Shown: positions 36,605-47,135, counted from the stretch's first letter. The stretch is 64,000 bases of DNA from Sinorhizobium numidicum (GCF_029892045.1 NZ_CP120368.1:556001-620000), one strand, 5' to 3'. Numbers and translations are program-made. The notes: generated by a model from the sequence alone, not told the origin.

Positions 36605-38020
36605 CTAACGCGCCGAGAGGGCTTTCAGCATCTGTTCGATATCGACGCCACCAAGCCCGAAATTTCGTTCGGTGAGGTCCTTCAGGCGTTCGGCAGTCAG
36701 CGTGACCGTACGATGGATCTGCTCCTCGGTATGGTCGCTGGTGATGAAGAATCGCAATCGCGCCGAGCCTTCCGGCACCGCCGGATGGATGATCGGCAAC
36801 ACGTTGACGCCGGCTGCATGCAGGTCATTGGAAAGCTGAACGGCGCGCAACGAATCCCCGACGATCACCGGCACGACCGAGAAGCCGCCGCTCAAACCGG
36901 TGTCGAGACCGGCTTCCTGGGCGAGCTTTAGGAACAGGCTGCCGTTGCGCCTCAGAGCCGCAGTCCTCTCCGGTTCACGTTCGAGAATATCGAGGCTGGC
37001 GACGGCAGACGCGCCGAGCACGGGCGCCAGGCCGACGCTGTAGACGAAGCCGCCGGCGGACGCCTTGAGAACAGCCGCCAGCGCCGCGCTGCCGGCGATA
37101 TAGCCGCCGCAGCTCGAAGTGGTTTTCGAGAGCGTTCCCATCCAGATATCGATCTCATGGGGATCGATGCCGAAGTGTTCGGCCAAGCCCTTGCCGCGCC
37201 GTCCCAGAACGCCGAGCGAATGGGCCTCGTCGACCATCAACCAGAACCCGTATTCGGCCTTGAGCTTCAGAAGTGCCGGCAGGTTGGCAATATCGCCGTC
37301 CATCGAATAGATGCCTTCGACGATCACCATGATGTGGCGGTAATCGCCGGCGACGGTGCGCAGCACATGTTCAAGATCGGCAGTGTCGTTGTGCTTGAAC
37401 AGGCGGCGCGTTGCACCGGACAGCTTGATGCCTGCGAGCGCGCTGTTGTGAATGAACTCATCGTGAATGACGAGATCCTTTGGCCCCATGAGGCAACTGA
37501 TGGCGGCGACGTTCGTGAGATAGCCACTGACGAAGCAGACTGCTGCGTCGACCCCGTAGAAGCGTGCGATCTTCTCCTCGAGTTCGACATGCACAGGCCG
37601 TTCGCCTGCGACGAGCCGGCTCGCGGAGGCCGAAATCCCAAAGGTGGCAATCGTGTCGCGTGCCCGATCGAGGACATGAGTGTGCCGATTGAGGCCAAGA
37701 TAGTCGTACGAGGCGAAGTTGATCAGCGTCCGCCCGTCAATCACGGTCGTTGCGCCGGCTGCGGCCTGGTGGGCCCGGTAGAACGGGTTGGCGATGCCGA
37801 GCTGTTCGCTGACGATTTTTTGGGTAAGAACCTGCTTATATTCCGGCAGGTCCTCGAAACGCGCCTGCTGCCGACGGGCTACGGGCGGCAAATCTCGCTC
37901 CGAGCGCGCCATGCGGTTGCGCTCGGACGATTGATGCGTATTTCTCATCCTGTCCAGCAGGTTTTCCTTGAGGCTGCTGTTCATCTTCGAGAAGGCCTGG
38001 CCGTTTTCGTCGTTGCTCAT
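36605..38020 (-). CDS. rkpG: RkpG, alpha-oxoamine synthase family acyltransferase
   Basis: A 471-residue PLP enzyme related to 8-amino-7-oxononanoate synthase and serine palmitoyltransferase: NFASYDYLGL, GSRLV-like SASRLVAGERPVH, DEAHSLGVLG (D264, H267) and PLP lysine K299 (GTLSKTTSSCGGYIAG). It is some 70 residues longer than AONS at the N-terminus. The enzyme class joins an amino acid to an acyl thioester with loss of CO2, so it could release the RkpA acyl chain as an amino-ketone. It starts within the last four bases of rkpA (38017-38020), so translation is coupled. Confidence 0.88.
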   Translation of the reverse strand: MSNDENGQAFSKMNSSLKENLLDRMRNTHQSSERNRMARSERDLPPVARRQQARFEDLPEYKQVLTQKIVSEQLGIANPFYRAHQAAAGATTVIDGRTLINFASYDYLGLNRHTHVLDRARDTIATFGISASASRLVAGERPVHVELEEKIARFYGVDAAVCFVSGYLTNVAAISCLMGPKDLVIHDEFIHNSALAGIKLSGATRRLFKHNDTADLEHVLRTVAGDYRHIMVIVEGIYSMDGDIANLPALLKLKAEYGFWLMVDEAHSLGVLGRRGKGLAEHFGIDPHEIDIWMGTLSKTTSSCGGYIAGSAALAAVLKASAGGFVYSVGLAPVLGASAVASLDILEREPERTAALRRNGSLFLKLAQEAGLDTGLSGGFSVVPVIVGDSLRAVQLSNDLHAAGVNVLPIIHPAVPEGSARLRFFITSDHTEEQIHRTVTLTAERLKDLTERNFGLGGVDIEQMLKALSAR

Positions 38021-41000
38021 TGGCTCAGTGCTTTTTCCTTGACCGCCCCGACATGGCGTTGCGTGAGCTCGGTCACAAGCTTGTCGTCCGCCGCCTCGCC
38101 ATCGTCGCCGTGGTCTCGCTTGCTTACCTTTTCGTAGAGCTTGCGCGCAACGTCACCGACCGTCGTATTGTCGGCGACGCCACTCAAAGGCATGTCGAAA
38201 CCGGTGTTTTGCTGGAAGCTCATCCCGAGTTCCACCGCCATCAGGCTATCGAGGCCGATTTCCTTCAAGATCTTGCCGCGCGTGACCGTATCCTTCGACA
38301 CGCGCAGGATGGCGGCGATCTCGCCGGCGACGAGATCGAACAGGATGTCCTCCGCTTCGTGCGGCGACTTGCCCTCGATCATTGCAACGAGGTCCATCTG
38401 CGCGCCCTCGGAGCCCGAGGAATGCTGGTCGGCGCTGCGCAGGATCACCTCAAATAGCGCATTGCGCGACACTGGCAGGTTGCGAGCCGCTGTCCAGTCG
38501 ATTTCCGAGATCATGACGACCGCCGCATCGACAGTGCCCGGGTCAGACGCGATATGGCTTTCCACCATGTCGAGTGCCACCTGAGCCTTCAGAGCGGTCT
38601 TGCCGATGCGCTTGGCGAGAAGGTCGTTCACGTCTGCGTTTTGCGTCAAATAGCCCGCATCCGCGATCGCGCCGAAGCCAACGGCCAATCCTGCCAGTCC
38701 TTGTGCGCGGCGCGCGCGGGCAAGGCCTTCGAGAAAACCATTGGCGGCAACATAGTTTGCTTGGCCGGGGTTACCGACGAGCGTCGTCGCTGAGGAGAAC
38801 AGGATGAAGTTGTCGATCTGGTCGTCACGAGTCAGGCGATCGAGAATCGCCGCCCCCTTCGCCTTCGTATCGATCACTGGCCGATTGCGCTCGCGGTTGA
38901 GATTGCTGATCAACGCGTCGTCGAGCGCCATCGCCGCATGCACGACGGAACGCAGTGGCGCTTCCGCACGAAGCGACGCAAGGAGCGCTTCAACGGCGGC
39001 GGCATCCGTGACGTCGCAAGCGTGCAGCGATGCGGACACGCCGGCCTTTTCCCAGCGCTTGATCATTGCGCTCGTTTCCAGATCCGCCAATCCGCGCCGG
39101 GAGCAGAGAGCAATTCTGCGTGCACCGTTCTCGACAAGCCGGTTGGCTGCAGCGAGCCCGAAGCCACCGATGCCGCCGACTACCAGATGCACGCCGTCCG
39201 GATCGACCTTCATGCCCTTGTGCGGCTTTGCGGCAACCTCATGTTTGCCGACGACCGGCGGCAGGACCACGATCTTGCCGATATGGCCGGCATTCTGCAT
39301 CAGCCGGAAGGCATTGCCGATTTCGTCGAAATCGAACGCGCGATAAGGAAGCGGCGTCAACTTGCCTTCTTCGAAGAGCGTTCCGATTTCCATGAAGATG
39401 CGTTTGGTCAGGTCCGGTGCGTTGACAAGAAGCTGATCCGCGTCGATGCCGAAATAGCTGACATTGCGCCGGAACGGCCTGAGCCCGATCTTGCTGTCGG
39501 CGTAATAGTCTCGCTTGCCAAGTTCGAGGAAGCGGCCGAAGGGCTTGACCAGCCCCAGGCTCTGTTCCATCGCCTCGGCGAAGAGGGAGTTGAGCACGAG
39601 ATCGACCCCTTCGCCGCCGGTGACGGCACGGACATCGTTGACGAAGCCGAGCGAACGCGAATCGAAGACGTGGTCCGCGCCGAGCATCGCCAGGAACCGT
39701 CGCTTCTCGCGTGTCCCGGCCGTGGCGATGACCTTGGCGCCTTTCAGTTTGGCGACTTGCAGTGCGGCAAGACCGACGCCGCCGGCAGCACCGTGGATGA
39801 GAATAGTCTCTCCCGGCTGAATGCGGCCAAGCTCGACCATTGCGTAATAGGCGGTGAGGAAAGCGACCGGTACGGTTGCAGCGGCCACCGGGCTGACACT
39901 CCGCGGCAGCTTGGCAACACCCGCGCGCGAAACGACCGCATGCGTGGAAAAGGCGGAGGAGGCGATTGCCATCACCGCATCTCCGACGAAGAGATCGTCG
40001 ACGCCTTCGCCGACCGCAACCACATAACCGGAAAGCTCCATGCCGATCGTCGCGCCGGCAAAGCCGTCTTCGAGCGCCTCCTCGGGGAGAAGGCCCATGG
40101 CCCACATCACATCGCGGAAGTTCAGGCCCGTCGCAGCGACGGCGACAACGATTTCGCCTCGTCCGGCTTCCGGCACGGCGGCTTCTTCCCAGGCGATGCT
40201 GCCGACCTGCGAACTGACGCGCTGGCGAATTGTCGCCGCCGCAAAGCCGCTCGTTGTGCCTTCCGTTCTGTCGGCGGGACCGGGTACAGCCCGTATTTCT
40301 GAGAGCACACCGGTCTCCCGGTCGAGCAGCCATTCCCGGTTGGTACCCGATACAGCCAGCAGGGGCAGCGCCGCGGCAATCAGATCCTTCGCCATTGCCG
40401 CATCGCCACCGGCAAGATCGAGCGAATGGACGTCGAGAAACTCGTACTCATTCTGCAGAACGCGAACGAACGCCCACAGCCCTGAATTTATGCCGCAATT
40501 CGCAGATGCGGAAACCGGTGCGCCGCCCGGGGCAACGACCACCAGGCGAGGGCGGTCGTCACCGGCTTGTTCAGCGTCTCCGACATGCTGCCTCAGCGAT
40601 TCGGCAAAGGCGCTCAGTGTCAGCACCTGCGTCTGCAGCAATTCCGAATCCTCGTCGCGGACATGGCTTGTCGCCGGAGAAACGAAAACCGCGCGAACTG
40701 GCCCGTCGCCCAACTTGTTGAGAGCGGCACGAAGCGTTGTCACATCGGCGGCCATGTCGCCTGTGACCGAAGCCGATATTGCAGGCGCGACAACAGGCGC
40801 CGAGGCTTGCCTGGCGCCGGCCGTTTCGATGAGGAGGTAGGGAGTGGCAACAGCGCCTTTTGCTTCCGTCGACCTTTTCGCTGCTGGCGCCGCAGCGCCT
40901 TGTGCTTCGATCAGGATGATGTTGCCGTGCGGGCACTCCCGGTCCGTGACGGCCACATCACGCAGTTCGAGATCGGCGAGGGACTTCTGCCAATGGGGCA

Positions 41001-44000
41001 CCGCTGCGAGACTGCCGATCGGGAACTCCGCCGTTTGGCTGCGAGCAAACCAGCCATCGGAGAGGCCCAATGCAAAGTCGCTGAAGATGGACGGTGCGCT
41101 GACGGCCGCGACCAATGCACCATTTTCCCGCAGCGCTGAGCGCAATGCCGCACGAACGGCGACCTCCTCTTCGATCAGGTGATAGAGATTGTCCGAAGCG
41201 CTGACGGCGAGATCAAAGGCGGCGAGAGCTGCGACGTCACTCTTCTTGAGCACGCGTACATGTGCGTCGTTCTCGAAGGCGATCTCGAGATTGCGCTGTG
41301 CGTTGTCGCGCGGCTCGACGATCGTCAGGCTCGCTCTGTAACGCGCCGCAAGGTCCGCGAGACTTCGCGTGAAACCTGCGGAGACGCTTCCGAGTTCGAC
41401 GATGCGCAGACGGGTGCCGCCAGTGCTTTGCTCCGCCAAGGCCCGTTCGACGGTGCCGAGAAGCTGCTCCATGCGCGACCGGCTCGCGACCGAATGAACG
41501 GCCTGATGGTCGAGCGTCGCCTCGCTGATGAAGCCGGCGCTGCCGGATGCGACTGCTTCGCCGTGTGGATTCACCGCGAGTGCGTCGAGGCGGCTCAGTG
41601 CTTCCGCATAGGCGTTATTGATGAGCACGGCTTCGACGGCTCGGTCGGGACGTTCTCCATAAAGCTCGCCGAGGATCTCCTGCACGGTCGGAAGGGTGAA
41701 CTCCGGTGCGATCTTCCAGATTCCGTTCTGGTGTTCGCTGAGCCCGGCATCCTCGAGCACATAGAGGCAGTTCGTCAGGAAGCACTGGAAAGCGAAGTCG
41801 CCGGGCAATGAATTGCCCTGGATCGTGGCCCGCCCTCTCGCAAGTTTCAGAGCGATTTCCTGGCACGCGCGATAGATGGCGGCGTTGAAGAGCAATGTCG
41901 CATTGTCGACGCCGCTCTCCGGCCTGGCCTGCTCCGTCAGCTTCATCGGGGCTGCCGGGCCAAGTTTGGCGCCGGGAAGGATCACATCCGAAAGCACCGT
42001 CTCGTAATGGAAGGAGAGCCCGTCTAGCGCCTTGTGCTTGCGCAAATAGGTGCGGCGGAAACGACAATCATCGAAATGGGCGATTGCCTCGCCAGATTTG
42101 TCGAAGAAATGGAATCTTGCCTTGATCGAATTGGCGCTGACGCGTTCGATCTCAATCGTGGCGCGGGCAATAGCGCTGCCGGCTTTGACGACACGGACAG
42201 AGCCGAAGCGAACCGGAATGTAGGGCGCACCGCCCTTGTCGCCGCTGAAGCGATCGAAGAGTGCGACCAGCCCATGGAAACTTGCATCGACCGAAATCGG
42301 ATGAAGCGCATAGGTGACAAGGGGATGGCCTGCCGCGTCCGGCGCCTTCAGCTCGACGTCGACGAGCCTGTTTCCGTAAGCGACGGCCTTGGAGAGCAAC
42401 TGGAAATGCGGGCCGTAATCGAGGCCGAACTGCTTTGCCGTTTCATAGGCCTTCGACGGCGTCACCGTTGCTGTTTTCGCCATCCCGGCAAAAGACGGAC
42501 AGGCATCGTTTTGACCCGGTATCGGCTTGCGGCTGCGCGCGACGGCATGCACCGTCCAGTCATCCTCCGACAGGCGTTCACGCGAACGGATCTCGATGTC
42601 ACCGGTCTCCGGTGACAGGATCGTCGAGAGTTCCAGGATGCGGCTGTCGCTGAGTTCGAGCGGCCGAACGATCTCCAGATTGGTGATCTCGACCTCGTCG
42701 CTGCCGTAATATTGCTGTGCAGCGGAGACTGCCATTTCGATGAAACCGCTACCCGGGAGTATCGCTTTGCCGTCGACGACATGCTCGGCAAGGTCCGGGA
42801 AAAGATGCGCGTCGACGTGGTTCTTCCAACTGCCGCTATTCGGATCGCCCCGCCAGCCGGTCAGACGGTACGGTCTTGCTATGCGCCCGAAGAGGTCGGT
42901 TGCGTCGGTCGTCGTCGTGGGACGCAGTTCGACCGGCTCGAAGGGCAGGCTTGGCAATTCGACGAACGCGTCGCGCTTGCCATAGACCCGAACTCGGTCG
43001 ACAACCGCGCCATGGGCGACAGCGCGAGCCATCGAAGCAGAAATCGGGTCCTGGCCCTTCTCTCCGACATCTCGAAGCAATGTCGGCACGACTGTCGCCG
43101 AAACCGCCGCTTGCTTGATCGTCTCCTTGACATAGGACGCCAGGATCGGCCGCGGAGAGATTTCGATGAACAGCCGGCAGCCGAGATCGAGGGCAGCCTC
43201 TGCCGCCGCCTGGAAGCGAACCGGCTCGCGAACGTTTTTCCACCAGTAGTCCGGATCGAGCTCCGTCCCGTCGAGCGCGGCCCCGGTTACCGTCGACAGA
43301 TAGGTGAGTTCCGTCCGGCGCGGCGCGATATCCGGGATATCGGAAAGGAAGGCCTGCTTCGCCTGATCGATGATCGGATGGTGGAACGGGTAGTTGATAT
43401 CCAGAATCTGGACGGGGATCTTCGCTTTGCGGGCAGCGTCGCGGAAGGCGGAAATCTCATGCGCCGGGCCGGAAATCGTCACCGAGTTGTGAGCGTTGAT
43501 GGCTGCGACGCAGAGCTCGTTGAGGCCGCGTGCCTCGGCGAAAGCGCGGGCCGCTTCCTCACCGAGCATGACGGCGGCCATGGTGCCCTGGCCCGCCAGG
43601 AGGTCCTGATGCAGGGACCGCTTTGCAACGATCGACACCGCATCGACGAGCGACATGGCGCCGGCCGCATAGGCGGCGGCAATTTCGCCGACCGAATGCC
43701 CGAAGACGGCCGCGGGCTTGACGCCCATGGCCACGAGCGAGTCGGAAAGTGCAGCCTGGATGGCGAAAAGCAGCGGCTGGGCGATTTTCGTATCCGCAAG
43801 CTTGCTGTCGAGATACGGGTCCGTCAGCAAGTCCGTAAGGACGATGTCGGAATGGAACTTGAAGAGCGCGCTGACGGATGTGAACGATTGGCGGAAATGC
43901 AGGTTCTCTCGGAAGGCTTCCACGCCCATGCCCGCCCATTGCGAGCCGTTGCCGGAGAAGACGAAGGCGACCTTTGCGTCCTTGACAGCCGCTTCACCGA

Positions 44001-45543
44001 TCTCGCCGATATCAGAACCCGGCTTCTCAAGATGGCTGGCAATCGCCCGCACGATATCTTCGGGATGATCGCTGCGAGCCGCGAAGCGATGGCGCATATG
44101 CGTGCGATTTGCGCCCGCGGCGGCAATGATCGCGCGCGCTTCTTCCCTGGTGGCGTTCGCAAAGGCGGCCTTGTAATCCTTGAGCAAATTCTCAAGGCTC
44201 GAGACAGTGTGGGCACTTGCGAGAAACACATGCCCTGCCGACGGGACCGGGGTCTTTTCTTCCTGTATTGGATCCGGATCGCTGAGGACCACGTGCGCAT
44301 TCGCGCCGCCGAAGCCGAAGGAATTGATGCCGGCAAGCCTTGCGCGCTTGCCCTTCAGAAGCTCGATCGGATTGGCCGTGACACGAACATTGAGGCCCTC
44401 GAAATCGATGTGCTCGTTGGGCGTTTCGAAATGCAGCGACGCCGGAAGATAGTTGTGTTCAAGGGCGAGGACCGCCTTCATCATCCCGAACAGGCCGGAT
44501 GCCGGCTCGGTGTGCCCGATATTCGACTTGATAGAGCCAATCGGCACAGGGGCTCGGCGTTTGGCACCGATGACCGTGCCGATCGACCAAACCTCCGCCG
44601 GATCGCCGACCTTGGTGCCCGTGCCGTGGCCTTCGACGAAAGCCACTTGGTTGGCGTCGATGCCGTTGCCTTCATAAATGGCTCTAAGGAGGTTCGCCTG
44701 CGCCTCACGCGAGGGCAGCGAGATGCCGTTGGTGCGGCCGGCCGAATTGACCCCCGAGGCGACAATCTTTGCATAGCTGCGGTCCCGCTCGCGGCGCGCC
44801 CGATCCGAACGCCGCAGCACGAAAACAACGCCGCCTTCGGCCCGCACATAACCGGCGCCATCATTGTCATAGGCGCGGCAGAGCCCCTCGGGCGACAGCA
44901 TGCGCGCCTGGGCAAAGCCTACGAAGGGAAGCGGATGGGCGAGAATATTGACCCCACCAACGATCGCCGTGTCGATTTCGCCCGCGTTGAGCGCCCGCAT
45001 CGCCTGATCGAGGGCGACGAGCGAAGAGGAGCAGGCGGTATCAACGGTCATGCTCGGGCCGCTCAAGCCGAATACATGGGAAATGCGGTTGGAGACGATA
45101 GAGAGCGTGTTGCCGGTCATGAAATAGGGACCGGCAGAGGCCGGGTCGTCGACCGTGATGTTGGCGTGATCGAGGCTGGATGCGCCGACATAGACGCCGA
45201 CATTCTCGCCGTGCAGCGAAGAAACAGAGATATTCGCATCCTCAAGAGCGCGCCAGGCGAGCCGCAGCAGTACGCGCTGCTGCGGATCCATATACATGGC
45301 CTCGCGCTGCGACATGCCGAAGACGGCAGGATCGAAGTCGTAGATCTGATCGAGAGTGCCGGCGGCAAACGAATAGGTCTTGCCTTGCGTTCCCATCACC
45401 GGGTGCCAGAATCGCGCCAAATCCCAGCGGTCCGAGGGAACACTGGATACGGTGCATTTGCCCTGACGCAGAACTTTGAACAGCGCCTCCGGCGATTTCG
45501 CTCCAGGGGCAAGGCATGCACGCCCTATGATTTCAACAGTCAT
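38017..45543 (-). CDS. rkpA: RkpA, multidomain type I fatty-acid/polyketide synthase
   Basis: A 2508-residue single-module synthase. KS: C171 in DTACSSS, H306 (EGHGTGT), H344. AT: GHSVGE at 615-620, S617, with a PFHH segment suggesting malonyl specificity. DH: H921 in HVVDGKAILP. A degenerate methyltransferase-like region lies near 1490-1600 (VELGSVSAGFT, lacking the usual glycine-rich motif I). ER: IHGAAGGVGLAALQVAK near 1910. KR: VVGGIGGFGLAAANRL near 2115. ACP: phosphopantetheine S2433 in GLDSL. There is no thioesterase. The full reducing loop predicts a saturated long acyl chain, released by RkpG. In S. meliloti this locus was first described as rkpA-F and later recognised as one gene for K-antigen production. 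Confidence 0.95.
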   Translation of the reverse strand: MTVEIIGRACLAPGAKSPEALFKVLRQGKCTVSSVPSDRWDLARFWHPVMGTQGKTYSFAAGTLDQIYDFDPAVFGMSQREAMYMDPQQRVLLRLAWRALEDANISVSSLHGENVGVYVGASSLDHANITVDDPASAGPYFMTGNTLSIVSNRISHVFGLSGPSMTVDTACSSSLVALDQAMRALNAGEIDTAIVGGVNILAHPLPFVGFAQARMLSPEGLCRAYDNDGAGYVRAEGGVVFVLRRSDRARRERDRSYAKIVASGVNSAGRTNGISLPSREAQANLLRAIYEGNGIDANQVAFVEGHGTGTKVGDPAEVWSIGTVIGAKRRAPVPIGSIKSNIGHTEPASGLFGMMKAVLALEHNYLPASLHFETPNEHIDFEGLNVRVTANPIELLKGKRARLAGINSFGFGGANAHVVLSDPDPIQEEKTPVPSAGHVFLASAHTVSSLENLLKDYKAAFANATREEARAIIAAAGANRTHMRHRFAARSDHPEDIVRAIASHLEKPGSDIGEIGEAAVKDAKVAFVFSGNGSQWAGMGVEAFRENLHFRQSFTSVSALFKFHSDIVLTDLLTDPYLDSKLADTKIAQPLLFAIQAALSDSLVAMGVKPAAVFGHSVGEIAAAYAAGAMSLVDAVSIVAKRSLHQDLLAGQGTMAAVMLGEEAARAFAEARGLNELCVAAINAHNSVTISGPAHEISAFRDAARKAKIPVQILDINYPFHHPIIDQAKQAFLSDIPDIAPRRTELTYLSTVTGAALDGTELDPDYWWKNVREPVRFQAAAEAALDLGCRLFIEISPRPILASYVKETIKQAAVSATVVPTLLRDVGEKGQDPISASMARAVAHGAVVDRVRVYGKRDAFVELPSLPFEPVELRPTTTTDATDLFGRIARPYRLTGWRGDPNSGSWKNHVDAHLFPDLAEHVVDGKAILPGSGFIEMAVSAAQQYYGSDEVEITNLEIVRPLELSDSRILELSTILSPETGDIEIRSRERLSEDDWTVHAVARSRKPIPGQNDACPSFAGMAKTATVTPSKAYETAKQFGLDYGPHFQLLSKAVAYGNRLVDVELKAPDAAGHPLVTYALHPISVDASFHGLVALFDRFSGDKGGAPYIPVRFGSVRVVKAGSAIARATIEIERVSANSIKARFHFFDKSGEAIAHFDDCRFRRTYLRKHKALDGLSFHYETVLSDVILPGAKLGPAAPMKLTEQARPESGVDNATLLFNAAIYRACQEIALKLARGRATIQGNSLPGDFAFQCFLTNCLYVLEDAGLSEHQNGIWKIAPEFTLPTVQEILGELYGERPDRAVEAVLINNAYAEALSRLDALAVNPHGEAVASGSAGFISEATLDHQAVHSVASRSRMEQLLGTVERALAEQSTGGTRLRIVELGSVSAGFTRSLADLAARYRASLTIVEPRDNAQRNLEIAFENDAHVRVLKKSDVAALAAFDLAVSASDNLYHLIEEEVAVRAALRSALRENGALVAAVSAPSIFSDFALGLSDGWFARSQTAEFPIGSLAAVPHWQKSLADLELRDVAVTDRECPHGNIILIEAQGAAAPAAKRSTEAKGAVATPYLLIETAGARQASAPVVAPAISASVTGDMAADVTTLRAALNKLGDGPVRAVFVSPATSHVRDEDSELLQTQVLTLSAFAESLRQHVGDAEQAGDDRPRLVVVAPGGAPVSASANCGINSGLWAFVRVLQNEYEFLDVHSLDLAGGDAAMAKDLIAAALPLLAVSGTNREWLLDRETGVLSEIRAVPGPADRTEGTTSGFAAATIRQRVSSQVGSIAWEEAAVPEAGRGEIVVAVAATGLNFRDVMWAMGLLPEEALEDGFAGATIGMELSGYVVAVGEGVDDLFVGDAVMAIASSAFSTHAVVSRAGVAKLPRSVSPVAAATVPVAFLTAYYAMVELGRIQPGETILIHGAAGGVGLAALQVAKLKGAKVIATAGTREKRRFLAMLGADHVFDSRSLGFVNDVRAVTGGEGVDLVLNSLFAEAMEQSLGLVKPFGRFLELGKRDYYADSKIGLRPFRRNVSYFGIDADQLLVNAPDLTKRIFMEIGTLFEEGKLTPLPYRAFDFDEIGNAFRLMQNAGHIGKIVVLPPVVGKHEVAAKPHKGMKVDPDGVHLVVGGIGGFGLAAANRLVENGARRIALCSRRGLADLETSAMIKRWEKAGVSASLHACDVTDAAAVEALLASLRAEAPLRSVVHAAMALDDALISNLNRERNRPVIDTKAKGAAILDRLTRDDQIDNFILFSSATTLVGNPGQANYVAANGFLEGLARARRAQGLAGLAVGFGAIADAGYLTQNADVNDLLAKRIGKTALKAQVALDMVESHIASDPGTVDAAVVMISEIDWTAARNLPVSRNALFEVILRSADQHSSGSEGAQMDLVAMIEGKSPHEAEDILFDLVAGEIAAILRVSKDTVTRGKILKEIGLDSLMAVELGMSFQQNTGFDMPLSGVADNTTVGDVARKLYEKVSKRDHGDDGEAADDKLVTELTQRHVGAVKEKALSQ

Positions 45544-45947
45544 GTATGATCGAACGCTCTAAACTGCCGTTAAAATTGATTTAGCCAATCGCTGGATCAA
45601 ACGTAAATTGCAATCCGCGACACTCTTGCTTGGTGGTTTTCCCCGTTTTTGTTCCCTCTGTTGTATTAGTGAGCTTTTAACCCAAAGTGCCTAGCTTTCA
45701 ACCCCAAAGGCTTAGATATACGTCTCGCGGGATCCGTCCAAGACAATTACGGCGACAGTTCGTAACCGATATCCAGGACGTATGACCGGAAAGGCGCAAT
45801 GCCGAATATTTTGGCTGCCTGGGCGGTGGGGTGGCTTGTTGTGGGACGGTGATTGTGCTTTTCAGAGACCGGCGGATTCCCTGCCGGAAAAAGCGCAGCG
45901 CGGATATCTGAATGGAATCATCGCTGTGCCGAATACGGAGTGTCGTA
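45544..45947. promoter_or_regulatory. Divergent rkpA/rkpU control region with tandem 20-bp repeats
   Basis: This 404-bp gap is more AT-rich than its flanks and must hold promoters for both capsule units. At 45675-45694 and 45696-45715 lie two similar 20-mers (TTTTAACCCAAAGTGCCTAG and TTTCAACCCCAAAGGCTTAG; 15 of 20 bases alike) spaced 21 bp, about two helix turns. That is the spacing expected for cooperative binding on one DNA face. I cannot name the regulator. Confidence 0.4.
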
Positions 45948-47135
45948 GTGAAACGAGTGACTGCCCTTCTTCTTTGTACCGCGCTTGCGGGATGTCAGGC
46001 TGTACCGGGAGAGGGCCCTCTGACTACCGATATCGTCGCGGACGCCGGTCAATCCGGCGCAGAGATCGGCAGAAATAATGCCACCGTCTTCGATATCGTC
46101 GATGTCAACGGCCAATCGGCGCGCCTCGTTTCAGACTATGTTGCGACGACGCTCAGCCGTCGGTTCGGGATCGGCGGCGGCGTCGGCCAGGTCGTGATCG
46201 GCATTGGCGACCAATTGAAGGTGACGATCTTCGAGGCGGGCAGCGACGGGCTCTTTTCCACAACGGAATCGAAACAGACGAGCATCGACCTGGTCGTCCA
46301 GCCCGATGGCAAGGCAGCAATTCCCTATGTCGGCTCGGTGCGTTTCGCCGGCCTGACGCTGGAGCAGGCGCGCCAGGCAATCCTCGAAGCTCTTAAACAA
46401 AAGGCGGTCGAACCGGACGTGATCGTCACAAGCACGTCGACTGCGTCGCGTATCGTTACGGTTTCCGGTGCAGTCGGCCGGCCATCCGTCGTGCCGCTGA
46501 ACCTCGTCAGCGAGACGATCAATGAGGTCGTCGCCAAGGCCGGTGGTCCTTCGGCGCAGCCCTACGAGACCTATGTCACGCTAGTGCGTGGCAAAAAGAC
46601 CGGAACGGTCCTCCTGAAGTCGATCATCGAAAATCCGTCGGAAAACATTCACGTGAAGCCTGGCGACCAGGTCTTCGTGACGCGTGACCCGCGCACCTTC
46701 ACGATCCTTGGCCAGGTCAGGGCAAACCAGCGCGTCGAGTTCGGCGCCAACGACCTGAACCTGCTCGAGGCTGTGGCGCTCGCGGGCGGCGGTGCGGACC
46801 GGACGGTCGACGCGAAGGGCTACTTCGTCTTCCGCTACGAGGAGCCGGATATCGTCATGAGCCTGCTCGGACGAGAGCGTTTCAACACCATGCTGAGCAA
46901 GGGCATGAAGCCTGACAGCGTTGGCCGCTACCCGATCGTCTATCGCTTCAATATGACGAATCCCGACAGCCTGATCGTCGGTCAGACCTTCCCGGTCAAG
47001 AACCGCGACGTGATCTACGCTTCGCGCCATCCCTCTGTCGACATCACCAAGTTCCTCGATTTCGTGGCGAGGCCGATTGGCATTGCGAATTCCGGCGTCA
47101 GCATCGCAGACAACATCAATGATTTTAACAACTGA
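45948..47135 (+). CDS. rkpU: RkpU, Wza/KpsD-type polysaccharide export lipoprotein
   Basis: A 395-residue outer-membrane export protein. The GTG at 45948 follows GGAG by seven bases and gives a lipoprotein signal ending LAGC (Cys16). An upstream ATG at 45912 would bury the signal peptide and is less likely. Next come a polysaccharide export domain (VVIGIGDQLKVTIFEAG, VVQPDGKAAIPYVGSVRFAGLTLEQARQ) and SLBB-like repeats (VTVSGAVGRPSVVPL, FTILGQVRANQRVEFG). The mature protein should form the outer-membrane channel for the K-antigen. It is transcribed away from rkpA. Confidence 0.9.
   Translation: MKRVTALLLCTALAGCQAVPGEGPLTTDIVADAGQSGAEIGRNNATVFDIVDVNGQSARLVSDYVATTLSRRFGIGGGVGQVVIGIGDQLKVTIFEAGSDGLFSTTESKQTSIDLVVQPDGKAAIPYVGSVRFAGLTLEQARQAILEALKQKAVEPDVIVTSTSTASRIVTVSGAVGRPSVVPLNLVSETINEVVAKAGGPSAQPYETYVTLVRGKKTGTVLLKSIIENPSENIHVKPGDQVFVTRDPRTFTILGQVRANQRVEFGANDLNLLEAVALAGGGADRTVDAKGYFVFRYEEPDIVMSLLGRERFNTMLSKGMKPDSVGRYPIVYRFNMTNPDSLIVGQTFPVKNRDVIYASRHPSVDITKFLDFVARPIGIANSGVSIADNINDFNN

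Noticed and set aside
42712..45549. 945-codon open frame on the + strand opposite rkpA
   Set aside because: It is a long antisense frame caused by GC-rich codon bias. Its residues are Arg/Asp/Gly-rich without any motif, while the opposite strand carries clear KS, AT and DH domains.
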